Source: Marsupella aquatica (taxonomy: Eukaryota; Marchantiophyta). Taken from it: DNA of 64,000 bases. Under the pieces are notes generated by a model, which was not told the origin of the DNA, did no database searches, and was given only the letters and a program-made list of their open reading frames with translations. A program made the position numbers and the translations under genes. The stretch spans positions 27,280,001-27,344,000 of the forward strand of contig OZ316892.1 in the NCBI GenBank assembly GCA_973895155.1, given 5' to 3'. Positions 46,325 to 57,639 of the stretch are shown one piece after another (within the stretch, counting starts at the first letter, position 1; every line of letters begins with the position of its first letter).

Positions 46325-46580
46325 GTTTGGACTTGTCGGACAAATAGGAGGATTTGGGACGACAAATGACATATGTCATCCCGTTCGATCCCGGCCGGGT
46401 GACAGGGTCGGGCCGGGAGGATGTGAAGCCGGGCCGGGAGAAGGGTCGGGGGGTTGGCCGGGTTGGGCCGGGATGGGGAGGGGGGGTCGGGCCGGGAGGG
46501 CCGGGAGGGGGGAGGTACAGGGAGGAGGTAGGGCCGGAAAAGGAGGGAGGGCCAGGAAGGGGAGAGCCGGCCACTTTCTA
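46325..46580 (+). repeat. GGGCCGGGA-rich minisatellite, copy C
   Basis: G-rich island made of GGGCCGGGAGGG-type units, preceded by GACAAATAGGAGGATTTGGG and ACAAATGACATATGTCAT. Those flanks resemble the AT-rich half of the copy inside the Copia element. Long frames on both strands are translations of the repeat. Confidence 0.75.
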
Positions 46581-46599
46581 TACCAATCTCCTTAACTTA

Positions 46600-48160
46600 T
46601 GACCTTATTGATCTTGAAGTTACAATTGGGCTCAAACAGTACACCTACCTTTGTAGATGTGTGTATCAGAATGCCTTAACTTGTAACCTTATTGATTTTG
46701 AGGTTACAATTAGAGTCAAAGAGTACACGGACCCTTGTTGAGGTGTGTACTAGAACGCCTTAACTTGTAACTTCATTGCTTTGAATTGATAATTGGTGTC
46801 AAACAGTACAATGACCCTTGGGTATATGTGTACAATAGTAGATTGCCTTAACTTGTATCATATGATAAAGATATTTGGATTATAGTGCCCTATTAATAAA
46901 CTACTTAAGTGAATAACTTTTGGTAACAATAATTTACTTTTTCATTTTCAGAGTCCAACAAAAGGCAAATTTTACTTTCTTAATATATGTAAGCTGCTAA
47001 GATAACCCCAAACTATATGAAACAAAATTATAGAAGACTAGTCTACCTACCAAGAGCATTGTTTTATTACAGATAGAAATGTAATTTATTAATAGTTACT
47101 TACATTTGGTTAAGATTGGAGAAATCTCTGATTATGCTAATGCTATAAATTTGAGTTTCACATTCAAGTGATATATTTCAATGCTATAAATTTGAGTTTC
47201 ATATTCAAGTGATTATTATCATAAGTGTATGTGAATCACACTTATGATAATGCTATAAATTTGAGTTTTTCTATCAATTATTTTAAAATAAACACTATTA
47301 TGATAAATAGTACATGTGCAAAATTAAATTTGCAATATATATAGATGCTTAATTTAGCTTACAAAGGATCAATTTTTTATTTTACACATATTGAATGGGG
47401 GAGAGAAACAAACCTCTATTTCAAGCCTTATGAGAAACTTGGGGTTGTTTCTTAGTGACGCTTGCGACCCTCCAAAATTTTTCTAGAAACTCACACAAAA
47501 TTGCTCATGTCAAGAATTGAAAACAAAACATTGAGCCACTTCACAAGTAACAATTCAACACAAGTTCTAGACATAAAAAACATGCAATGATATAAACACT
47601 TACCTAGATCATAGTCACCATGAGAAACCTTAAGAAAAGATCTCGTCTGCCACATGAGTCTATCTTTTGTCAGGTCTTGGTGAGATATATTCCTTAAATG
47701 CACACCAAAAAATTGATAAGCATAATCTCAAATTCACTTACAATTGAAGCATAACCAACAATTTCCAAAACGTAATTTATTTTATTATTATGAAATCTCT
47801 ACAAAAACAAGTCTATGACTTTTTATTGATTAGTAGAACATACATTTGAAAAGAAGTAAATCAAGTGTTACTCACTCCTCTCATGAACATGGTTATATAT
47901 AACCTTGGTTTCTTTTCAACATGATCATTATGATTCTACACTTTGTGTTTTTTTTCTTTGTTTCCATTTGCCATTAATGAGATTGATGAGAATTTTGTTT
48001 TTTTACATTTGTCATTACTCCACAAATCATGATGAATAAAGTACACTTTCCCAAACAAGCATAATTGACTCCCCACAAAACAATTAGAACCAGATTTGTT
48101 TGCTAGTGATGCCAATACACCGTGTTAAATCAACACCGCATTAAGGCTCCCCAGCCTTCT
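46600..48160. other. Gene-free AT-rich stretch with small repeats
   Basis: ATGCTATAAATTTGAGTTTC recurs at about 47139, 47181 and 47249. Between them lies a perfect 14-bp hairpin, ATTATCATAAGTGT (47215-47228) and ACACTTATGATAAT (47238-47251). No gene is supported. Confidence 0.55.
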
Positions 48161-48607
48161 TGGGGCCCCGTACCCTGCCCATCAGTAATCCCAATGCTGC
48201 TGCCCGCAAGCCCGCACGTCCGTCAATCACCGTTCTGGCGCACATGAAACGTATTAGCCCCGATCGGCGACGAACGGAAAATTTCGGTCCATTTCAAATT
48301 TCATGGCCTTTAGGGCGCGGGACACGCTTACCCGACCTCCAGTCCCCCTCTATTTTGTCACATGTTCTCATTCTCAGTTGTTATCATTGTGGTCCCGCTG
48401 CTGGAAATACTTGATGTACAGTGTTGTGCGTTCTGTCGTCATATCATTTTCTAGCACGCGCGAGCATTCTGCCCGAAGTTTGCAGAGTCTTGAGCTCTTG
48501 TTTCTTGTCTCCCACGCGCACTATCAAATGCGATTCGGCCTTTTCAATTAAGATTGTGTTTTTCCACTGTGCATATATGTTTTTACTTTTTCTTCACCAC
48601 GGATTAT

Positions 48608-49009
48608 GTTAATAATGTCTTCCGTATTAGGTTCTAATTTGTTTCACTAAGCACCTCAGTAGTGTTCAGCGTTCTGTACTTGGCGCCTCTGCCCCAAGCA
48701 AGAGAAGATCAAGATCAGGTTACCGGCAACGTTGCAGTGCACTTTTTGCATGTGTGGACCCTATCACTATTGAGGAGCATTGATCATGGGACAGATTGCC
48801 TCCGTCATCTCTTTCCATGTAAAAAGTGTTAGAACAATGGTGTTTGTGTAGTCGTTCTACCAGTCCCACACAGTTATTGGATGTGACGTACCCTAGTTGT
48901 AATGGGCATGACAGGGGGCGTGATTCAGGACCCACCTCTTGGGAAGTTCTTCGCATTGTCACCTGTTTGGACTCTTAATCAAGCTATCATTCCTTGGGAA
49001 CGCTTGACA
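48608..49009 (+). repeat. Left terminal inverted repeat of the MULE
   Basis: Starts GTTAATAATGTCTTCCG and ends GGGAACGCTTGACA. It matches the reverse complement of 57224-57624 with about ten substitutions. It contains a copy of the first ~37 codons of the transposase, starting with ATG at 48902, which runs on open to a TGA at about 49071. Confidence 0.92.
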
Positions 49010-49871
49010 AACACCTGCAGAGACTCTGTGTTTGATGAGAAAGTCTGTCAGTCTGTGTTTCTTATGCAATGCTGACTTGCATTTTGTGGCGTGGAGCATA
49101 AGGTCCCTTGTTTGAGCTTGCAACTTGCGCTATGCAATCGTCGTTCTTCATAAACCTAAACTCTAAACTCTCTATTTGTGTTACTGTTCTGGTTTTGTGA
49201 CAGTAACTTCCTCAATTTGCCATAGACTTCAGCTCTTTTGGGTTTTGACAATTATGCGGCTGGGAAGCAGAGATTGGTGCAACACTGCCCCTTGCAACGA
49301 TGACGGCGGTGTGTTTCTTTGAGACAACCATCCCCATGCTCTTCTCGATTAGATTTTGTGGCGGAAGCGGGGCCGGAAGGTTCCCCACTGATCTTGCAAC
49401 TTGCGCCATGTTATCATCATTTTTCATAAAAGTTAAACTCTAAACTCTTTGTTTGTGTTACCGTTCTAGATTTATGACAACAAGTTGCTCATTCTGCAGT
49501 GAGTGTGATCTCGACGATTTTATAGTGTTGTGACCATGCCTCGGTCATTTTCAAGTCAGGCTAGGAAAAGCAAGTTGCCTATCCCACCACCTGAAGTATG
49601 GACACAATTTTCTGAGGCACAAGAGAATGTGCATTGGGTCCGGCAGAAAAACCCTTCCTTTCTTAGAACTTCAGGATCTGGTTACGTTTGCAAGGTGATG
49701 ACTGATGATAGTTGTACACATTTCATCCGAAGAACCTCCTTCTTGGATCACATGCGATCCTTACATCGCATGAACCCAGGAGAATGTAAGAAAGGTCATC
49801 CAAAGACCTCAGCCCAACAAAGGTGTGTAACTTTATTTGCATTATATGTGACTGTTCTGCCATGACAGCAT

Positions 49872-50158
49872 CTCGGGGGGTTAACTAAGCGTATATTTTG
49901 GGGTACCACGTGCGATCCTAGCCTAATATAAATAGACCTATTTTATAAAGTAAATATTCCAAGAATATTCTCTATTTTTAATATTAATGACCTATTTTAC
50001 TTTATAAACTGTATATATTAACGAATATTCTATAAACATGAGTTTATAATACCTTCTTTTGCCTCCTACGCTTTTTAAAAATTTAGTTAAGTTCTATCCA
50101 AAATACTTATTTTGGATCGCACGTGGTTCCTAAGATTTTTTATAGTCAACCCCCCGAG
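49872..50158. mobile_element. 287-bp MITE inside an intron of the second MULE gene
   Basis: Terminal inverted repeats CTCGGGGGGTTAACTA and, from the other end, CTCGGGGGGTTGACTA. They are flanked by GACAGCAT (49864-49871) and GACAACAT (50159-50166), an 8-bp target duplication with one mismatch. Subterminal CACGTGCGATCC occurs in both halves. An 8-bp duplication suggests hAT-type mobilisation. Confidence 0.8.
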
Positions 50159-51017
50159 GACAACATTTATGTGATATTTTGTGTTATGTTCACTATTCTG
50201 GCATGCAAATGTTCAGGATCCACCAAGTACAGCAGTGATTGAACATAATAGAGAATCAACACTTGGGTCATTTCATCGACGGGTGTGGAAGCAAAAGAGG
50301 TAGAAGTTGACATGGTGGTTACGCTGGGCACATAATCTGAAGATCAACCATGAGGGGGATGAAACCAAATGGATAGTTCAGAAGGCAACAAAAAGGTACC
50401 AACACTGGAGGCGATCGGCTGCCTTCACAAGCACATTGTCTAGTGTTAGGGGACAACACAGTGGCATTTTGGAATAAGCATAGTCCTGACATTGATCCTG
50501 AGGAGATGCGTGCTAAGGTTTGTCCCTTACCAAATTGCTCTGCCTCATACATAATTAATTGTTTGTTGTGTCTTTGTTCTGCCATAACTTTCTTGTGATC
50601 TGAATTTTCAAATGATTGCATGTTAGGCCTGTTTGCCGGAATGTGAACTCAAAGATTGGAGCAGCGATGATGGAATGCCTGAATGCAACTTGCAGCAAAC
50701 CAATTTTCAAATTGAGAAGTATGTCTTCCACTCACAAAAGGTAATAGAAAAACCCATACAGAAGCCAAAAAAGAAAAAACAGAACCAGAAGGCTAAGGGG
50801 AAGCCATCTCATGAAACAAAAAACCCCCAACAAAGCCTACATCCAGGGACAAGAAAAAAGCAATGCCTGCAAAGGAGCAGCAGGCAGAAGTTCAACCTGA
50901 CCGAGAAGAAAGAGCAAAAAGAAGGGAAGCTCGTAACAATGACAAACCCACCCAGAGGAAGAAACAAAAGAAGATGGTTGTTACTGAGGTACCATTTCAC
51001 AAGCTTTCTGTTTTGAC

Positions 51018-51283
51018 GATTTGTACTTGTTTGTTTCTATTGTTCTTCTGGTTTGCAAGCTTTTCTCTTTTGAAAATTCATACTTGTTTGTTTCTATTGC
51101 TATTCTGGTTTGCAAGCTTTCTCTTTTGAAAATTCATACTTGTTTGTTTCTATTGTTGTTCTGGTTTGCAAGCTTTCTCTTTCGACAATTCATACTTGTT
51201 TGTTTCTATTTTTGTTCTGGTTCGCAAGCTTTCCCTTCCGACAATTCATACTTGTTTGTGTTTATTGCTGTTCTGGTCGGTAG
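51018..51283 (+). repeat. Intronic minisatellite, five ~57-bp units
   Basis: Units contain ATTCATACTTGTTTGTTTCT, then a T-rich stretch, TTCTGGTTTGCAAGC and TTTCTCTTT. The last unit ends TGTTCTGGTCGGTAG, the splice acceptor before the exon at 51284. The whole intron is therefore tandem copies of a branch-point/3' splice-site-like sequence. Confidence 0.85.
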
Positions 51284-53030
51284 GAAGTGGTGGACAAGGA
51301 AGTCTTGGAAGCTACGGAAGAAGACCCCGACACTATCAGCCATGGAACAGAGCCTTCACATGAAGATAGTCATGAAGGAGAGAAACACTCAGGTACTGGT
51401 GATGAAGAAGAACAAGAAGTCCTGCAGAACGAATATGCCAAAAATCAAGCCAACAATGAAGAATCTGCCTTTGAACATGAAGGCAACAAAGCAAGAGACC
51501 AAGGCACTGAATCAGGCTCCGAACAAGCCACTGAACAAGCAGACTACATTGAAAATGAAACTAGATTCCCAGATGATCAAGAATCCTACGAAAATGAAGG
51601 TGGAGGCACAAAAGAGCAAGAACCAGACGGAGGCGGTGAAACCTCTGGAGTACACACTAGTACAGAGCATTCAGAGGATATTGAAAACACACAAGCCACA
51701 AATGTGCCGTCTACTACTAAGGTATGGGCACTTGCTAGCACTGTACAATTTATTTCAATTCTGTCCGGTAACACTCTTTATTTCAATTCAATTTCTTATG
51801 TGTAGTAAGTTGGTTATGTGTAGTAAGTTCAGTGTGCTAACACCCTAAGTTAATTGCAGTTCAGTCGCTATGACTTGTAATATCATTGAAATTTAGGGGC
51901 ATTGTTAGTTTTAATTTTGTTTGCTCCTATTCATATACATGATAGGCAATTTTGACTCTTTATGGATTACTGTTCTATGTTGCAAGGTACTCCTTCCGTA
52001 GAGAAAAAAAGGCTCAAGAAGAAGCCAACAACCAAGAAAAAGGGATCAAGGACAAAAACCCCAGAGAAGTTCAAGGTTCTTGCCACTATTGGAGGTAAGA
52101 TAAGAGGACTTCAGGGAGGACTGATGGTCGTTTCACTTTTACTTACTACATTTTCTGTGGATTTGTGGAATGAATTCAACTTACTATTGTTCTCGTCACT
52201 GTTCTGGTAGGATTGCTCCCGACCATCACACCGCCAAGTTCCGATGAGTCATGGGGTATGATCAGGTGGAAGGCTGAATTAGGCCTCCTGCTAACCCATG
52301 CAGCAGAAAATTTACTGTGTGTTGTCCCCGCTTTGCCCAATTCTGTAGTTGGTCTTGATGGGCAGGTCATCCCCTTCATCAAAAGCTACAATATATCAGC
52401 CAAAAATGGCAAACAAGTCTGGCTACCACTACACGCAAAGAGGCGGAAGTCCTACACACAACTCCAAGTTTTCCTATGGGTTTACCACACAAGGTAACAA
52501 TGCCTTGCCAACCATTCTCTCCCTCTGAATATAGGTATGATGTAGGCAAGAGGACTTTGCTAATTACACTTTCTGTTATGCTCTGCAGGAAGATAGCGGT
52601 ACCTTTTCTGGCAATTGACAATGCTCATCCATGGCTGCCATCTCTATATTGTTGGGTTGGACCAGATGGCATCCCCATTGCCCCTCGCCATTGGGACTTG
52701 TTAACAACCACCAGAATTCAGCTTAGAGCCCTTCAGCTTCAGTCAGATAAGAATGTCACAGTTGAGACCATTGGACCCATGACTGACTGCCAAAAATTCC
52801 CACCCCTGGAATTGGATTCTTTGCCTGTTCAGGCAGGGAAGTATAGAGCCCACTAGACATAGACATCAATGGAAATGTCATGGTTGAACCATGTCCAATG
52901 TAACTATGCCTGCCTCTTGGCAACTATCTATATAATAGCAAATTAAGTTATTTACACATCAAAAGAAACCAAAGAGTGTGAAAGCACTCTGCTCTTTCTA
53001 CATTCACTCTCCAGCTTGCAATGAATTGTC

Positions 53031-53660
53031 GTGATACATCGCCAAATTTGTGTGACTGTTCTGGCAATTGTTCTTTTGCACCGCTACATTTTATACATTT
53101 GTGTGACTGTTCTGGTAACCGTGCATTTGCCCAATACAAGAGTTGTCATATGTGTTCATGTGACTGTTCTGGCAGCCCTGCGATTTCCCAGATATAAGGG
53201 TTGTCGTCTTTGTGTGATTGTTCTGGCAGCCCCATGTTTGCCTAGCTACACTGGTTTTTGTGTTCGTGTGACTGTTCTGGCAGCCCTGCAATTGCCCAAA
53301 TATAAGGGCTGCCATCTTCATGTGATTGTTCTGGCACCCTCGTGTTTGCCTAGCTACAAGGGTTTTTGTGTTCGTGTGACAGTTCTGGCAGCACTATGAT
53401 TGCCCAGATATAAGGGCTACCATCTTCATGTGACTGTTCTGGCAGCCTCGTGTTTGCCTAGCTACAAGGGTTTTTGTGTTTGTGTGACTGTTCTGGCAGC
53501 CCTGCGATTGCCCAGATATAAGGGTTGTCATCTTCATGTGACTCTTTTGGCAACCTTGTGTTTGCGCAAGTATAAGGGTAATGTTGCACTTGTTTTAGTG
53601 TTCTGGCAGCCCCGCGTTTGTGACCCATGATTGTTTCTCGTGTTTGTGTGATTGTTTTGG
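53031..53660 (+). repeat. 60-bp minisatellite between the convergent MULE genes
   Basis: About ten units of 60 bp built around TTTGTGTGACTGTTCTGGCAG, alternating between two variants (CCCAGATATAAGGG and CCTAGCTACAAGGG), which gives a 120-bp higher-order period. Because 60 is a multiple of 3 it stays open on both strands; the resulting repetitive frames are not taken as genes. Confidence 0.9.
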
Positions 53661-53889
53661 CATATGAAAATTCTTTGTAGACTTTGACGGTCATTGTCCT
53701 CCTCACATTCAACTAATGAGAAATACACTTGCATTTATGTGACTATTCTAGTGTCCACTTATTTGCACACACAAGATGTGAAGTATGCCTAAGATCAATG
53801 AGTTAGTCAATAGCTAGGTAACTTATAGTTACTTTTAAAAGGGTCTTAATAAGCAGTGTTATGTGGTCACTGAGCACCAAATTTCATTA

Positions 53890-56800
53890 TCATGAATCCT
53901 CCTCATGAAGGGATACATTGAGGTCAATATTGGTGTTTATGTCTACATCCCTAGCACCACCTCCAAGGTGCATGACACGAGCAGAAAGTGGTGGAGTGAA
54001 CTGATTTGCTGTCCTATGTCGCCGCCTACCGTCCTTAAATTCCTTGCCTAACCTACTCAGATGCTGCCTGATAGATTCCCGAACCACTTTGCGCTTGGAT
54101 GGTAGTTTACATGGTGTTGTGCCATCCTCCTCCTGCCATTCAAGAAAGTTGCTAAGTTACCGCTCTTCAATTATTTGGTTTTTCATACAAGAAAGAACAA
54201 AAATTGGAACAAACAAAAAAATATAGAACTTACCATATTAGTAATTATTTGAGACGAAGCTGCTTGTTCTCTTGTTTGTGTTGTCCTCAAAGCCATATTC
54301 CTCCTTCCTCTCTTCCCACCATGGTAAATGTCCACATGCAACACCTAGACGTCGCTTGGATGTAAGACCCATCGGCCTGACAAAAGCATCCACAAGACCT
54401 ATATTGTCTTTCTATAATTCATTGAGAGGTGTTTAGTTTGTTCTTGGCTCTTCACTTTGTTCAAAGTAAGTTGTGTTGCCAGGAATACTTGCTCTGTTAG
54501 ACGGGCATCCCCTTCCACAATGAGCAAAATCTCATCAAACATGTGTTGCACAGATTGTCTGAGGGACCGCTCTGGGTTCTCTTTAGGCAGAATAGAAACA
54601 TGAAGGCTAGATTCCATTGTTTCACAAACCGCATGAGGCTCGACTTGGCCTTCTACTTCTACATGTTCAGGTGGTGTCAGGATGTTCTCATTGCATTCAA
54701 ATGTGAGATCCCACCCATGAGGCTACCAAACCTGGTACCTAGTTGTTGAACCAAGACAGCACCTTGACAACCTCTCACTAGCAATGCCTTCAATTGGTGC
54801 TTGCACATGTTCCCTTCATCAGCCCACTTACAACAGCATGAAGGAAAGTTTGAATATATATTGCGCACAATATACTCTCTCCCATGAGGTTTTAAACTTT
54901 TCACAATTGCCTGATTGGGCAATGTTGGATCAGGAAAACAGACCTAATGGTCTTTCATTCGCTGCTCTGCCTTGTGGAGACTATTCAAGACTATTTCCTC
55001 TTTCTTGTAGTTGATGACTCTTCCCCTTGCTTTGCACCGAATTTGGTACCAAAAGAATGGAAGCATCACTTGAAAAAGTGCATTCACAATCCGATCAAGG
55101 CGACGTGCTCCAATGGCCCCTATTACTCTCCTTATCATCTTTTTCAAAGTGCAATGCCAAGCTTCAATTGCACCATTTGTATTCTGGTTGGCACGGGGCA
55201 TTGATCGAACAGCCCTCATCCACTTTGCTAGAATATAAGACATGCCACAACATTAAGTACCAGAGATCCAGGCAGATTTCTGAAGTATTCCACAACTACA
55301 GAGACACAGGATATTATGCAATACAGAACAGTTACAAAGGCACACAAACTTGTGCAGTACAGAACAGCTACAAAAACATTGCAAAAATAAAATACATGGC
55401 AAGATAAAAAATACAATACAAACACCTTAGTTAGACCAAATGGACATGTTGACAACAAAGAATTTACTAAAATGGCCAGGCATACCCCAAATAGCAAACC
55501 ACATACCTGTTCTATACATCCAAGTGTCTTCAAAATACTTCAGAAATAGCTTTTCAGAGTTGTATTTAATTTTGAAGGCATGCCACAAGGCTTGCATGTC
55601 TTCCTCAGTCTCAGCATACATTAAATCTCCAAGATCATCATTCATGTTTAGGAGCTTGGCTCTGTTGGGAACCTTCTTGATCAGATTCTCCTTCCAAGCC
55701 CTGTATGGAAGTACTTGTGAGTGAAACGGGTAGAACAGTAACAGAAAGACTCTATAAGTGATGATGATAACTAAACATGAGAATGGTGGTATGTGGTTTC
55801 AAACATACCTTCTGACATGCCAACTATAGAAGTATATTGGGATGTTAGGAAACACTGCTTGTAAGGCACTAACTTCAGCTTGAGCGCAGTCGATGATGAA
55901 ACAACTTGGACTCCAATCCGGAGTATATACTGTAATGGCCAGTATTACTCCGGATAATGGCCAGTATACAGTATTATAATGGCCAGTATACAATATATAC
56001 TCCGGATAATGGCCAGTATACAAAAATAAACCAAAACAGTAATGTCATTCAACATAGAAATCAACCAGAACGGTATTCAAACACATGATAACATCACAAA
56101 AATGAATAAAACATAATGTAGGAAAGGGACCAAGAGAACTGACCCCATATTTGTTAATTGCAAATGTGGAGTCCAGGGCCAAGACCGACCCATGAGACAA
56201 CTTTGTCATTTGAGCAAGCTGCCAAGGTGATTGGAGTCCAAGCATGAACTCCTGCTCTGGAGGTCCCTCCAAGTACTCATGGGAAAGAAAAACTCTTTCA
56301 GGGTAAAGGCATTTCCATTTCCGCATTGAGGCTTGGTCATTGTCATCCCATAACCACAACTCTTTGTCAATTTTCCTCTTCAGGTTTCGCAGGTCCTGTT
56401 TTGACAAAAGGTCGTCTCTACCATCAAAGCTTAGTGTGACTTCCATGTCAGTGACATTATGGCCACGATCATCACCATCCCTCTCAAATTGTGACTGACA
56501 GTGTAGGTCATATATGTCAAGGACAGACCACTTTGCCCTCAACAAGTCTTCTAGGTGTTTTTGCAACTCGTTGGTCAGCCATGGAGCAACACTACACTTT
56601 GGCCCCCACGTTGGCGGCCCCATTTCATGCTCCCAAGAACCAGGCACTATGTCGCCTCTGAGGTTGCAATGGATTCTGCAACCATAACAATAATAACCAC
56701 ACACAGTTTCAGTGATGTTTGGTGACAGAACAGTAACAACATCACATAGTTTCAGTGAAGTTTGATGCCAGAACACACACTATATCGCAAATAACTTACT

Positions 56801-57331
56801 GTGATGTGAAGAGTACATGGTGGCAGAACAGTAAGGAAAACTCAAACTGGAACGCAAGAACAGAGTCATAGAAGTTCATTTTGAGTCAAAAGGTAGTCTA
56901 TACCTATTACTATAGGTGATTTGAACAGCGTCAGGGATCATCTTGAATCTCTTTGCAATGAAGTGGCATTGACAATTCCTTTTTGCGTGATTGTTGAAGT
57001 TCTTTTTGCATAGACGTGGCCTGCTCCCAATTCCTAACTTTGGATGTGTTCCTTGGAGAGGAGGAACACATAGATTGACATTGTCTTCTTGCGGGCCATA
57101 AGAACACCAGAATATCTTATACTCTACCCAATCTGTGTTCTCAGAATCTGATTTCTTTGAAGTCCTAATGTAAAAAGATGTCTCAAATTTAGGATCTCTT
57201 CTGCCCTCCCCATCCCTAAAGTCTGTCAGGCGTTCCCAAGGAATGATAGCTTGATTAAGAGTCCAAACAAGTGACAATGCGGAGAACTTCCCAGGAGGTG
57301 GGTCCTGAATCACGCCCCTTGTCATGTCCAT
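53890..57331 (-). pseudogene. MURA-like MULE transposase, damaged
   Basis: ATG at 57331, inside the right inverted repeat. Exons traced with GT-AG sites: 56904-57331, 56144-56675, about 55809-55930, 55507-55700, then about 54400-55227 and a last exon 53890-54140. Exon 1 has a Cys/His region (CQCHFIAKRF). Catalytic residues of the MULE DDE domain: Asp in VLALDSTFAINKYG, Asp in CFIIDCAQAE (followed by the SWHVRR block) and Glu in TNGAIEAWHCTLK. A SWIM zinc finger (CCCKWADEGNMCKH) follows. Damage: about 45 residues expected between the first two Asp blocks are missing and a short repeat fills the gap; TAG at 54946-54944; frameshifts near 54690 and 54400. It would bind the inverted repeats and cut, but this copy cannot be functional. 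Confidence 0.9.
55915..56032. repeat. Short repeat replacing part of the transposase
   Basis: ATGGCCAGTATAC recurs about five times, interleaved with TACTCCGGATA, exactly where the exon linking the first two catalytic Asp blocks should be. Expansion of this repeat accompanies loss of the coding segment. Confidence 0.75.
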
Positions 57332-57624
57332 TACAACTAGGGTACGTCACATCCAATAACTGTGTGGGACTGGTAGAACGACTACACAAACACCATTGTT
57401 CTAACACGTTTTACATGGAAAGAGATGACGGAGGCAATCTGTCCCACGATCAATGCTCCTCAATAGTGATAGGGTCCACACATGCAAAAAGTGCACTGCA
57501 ACGTTGCCAGTAACCTGATCTTGATCTTCTCTTGCTTGGGGCAGAGGCGCCAAGTACAGAACGCTGAACACTACTGAGGTGCTTAGTGAAACAAATTAGA
57601 ACCTAATACGGAAGACATTGTTAA
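57224..57624 (-). repeat. Right terminal inverted repeat of the MULE, truncated by CACTA
   Basis: Reverse complement of 48608-49009. It contains the transposase start codon (57331) and first ~36 codons. It stops at TTAA where CACTAGTAGAAA begins. Confidence 0.92.
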
Positions 57625-57639
57625 CACTAGTAGAAACCG

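Larger units (their letters stand above)
49536..52856 (+). pseudogene. Second MULE gene, product unknown
   Basis: Starts MPRSFSSQARKSKLPIPPPE at 49536. Exon 1 (49536-49822) holds a possible zinc finger: Cys in YVCKV, Cys in DDSCTH, then HMRSLH. Further exons that can be traced are a Lys-rich part near 50630-50985, an acidic Glu/Gln-rich exon 51284-51721, a Lys-rich exon about 51986-52094, and 52211-52493 and 52589-52856 joined in phase (ending SLYCWVGPDGIPIAPRHWDL ... KYRAH). The segment 50220-50520 carries fragments such as LVLGDNTVAFWNKHSPD in shifting frames, so the gene is damaged there. It occupies the place of mudrB in maize MuDR but shows no recognisable similarity to a known family. 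Confidence 0.55.
48608..57624. mobile_element. Mutator-like element (MULE), MuDR-like, split at its right end by a CACTA element
   Basis: Inverted repeats of about 400 bp at 48608-49009 and 57224-57624 (about 97% identical) enclose a minus-strand MURA-like transposase and a plus-strand second gene, converging near 53000-53900. The right repeat is cut at 57624 by the CACTA end, so the true MULE ends, and any 9-11 bp target duplication, cannot be read here. The left end may lie further left than 48608, since an ACCGTTCTGGCG motif of the element's type occurs at 48229. Transposase damage makes it non-autonomous now. Confidence 0.9.

Noticed and set aside
53031-53734. Repetitive membrane-like frames on both strands
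   Set aside because: A 60-bp repeat stays open in any frame that lacks a stop in one unit; the residues merely repeat.
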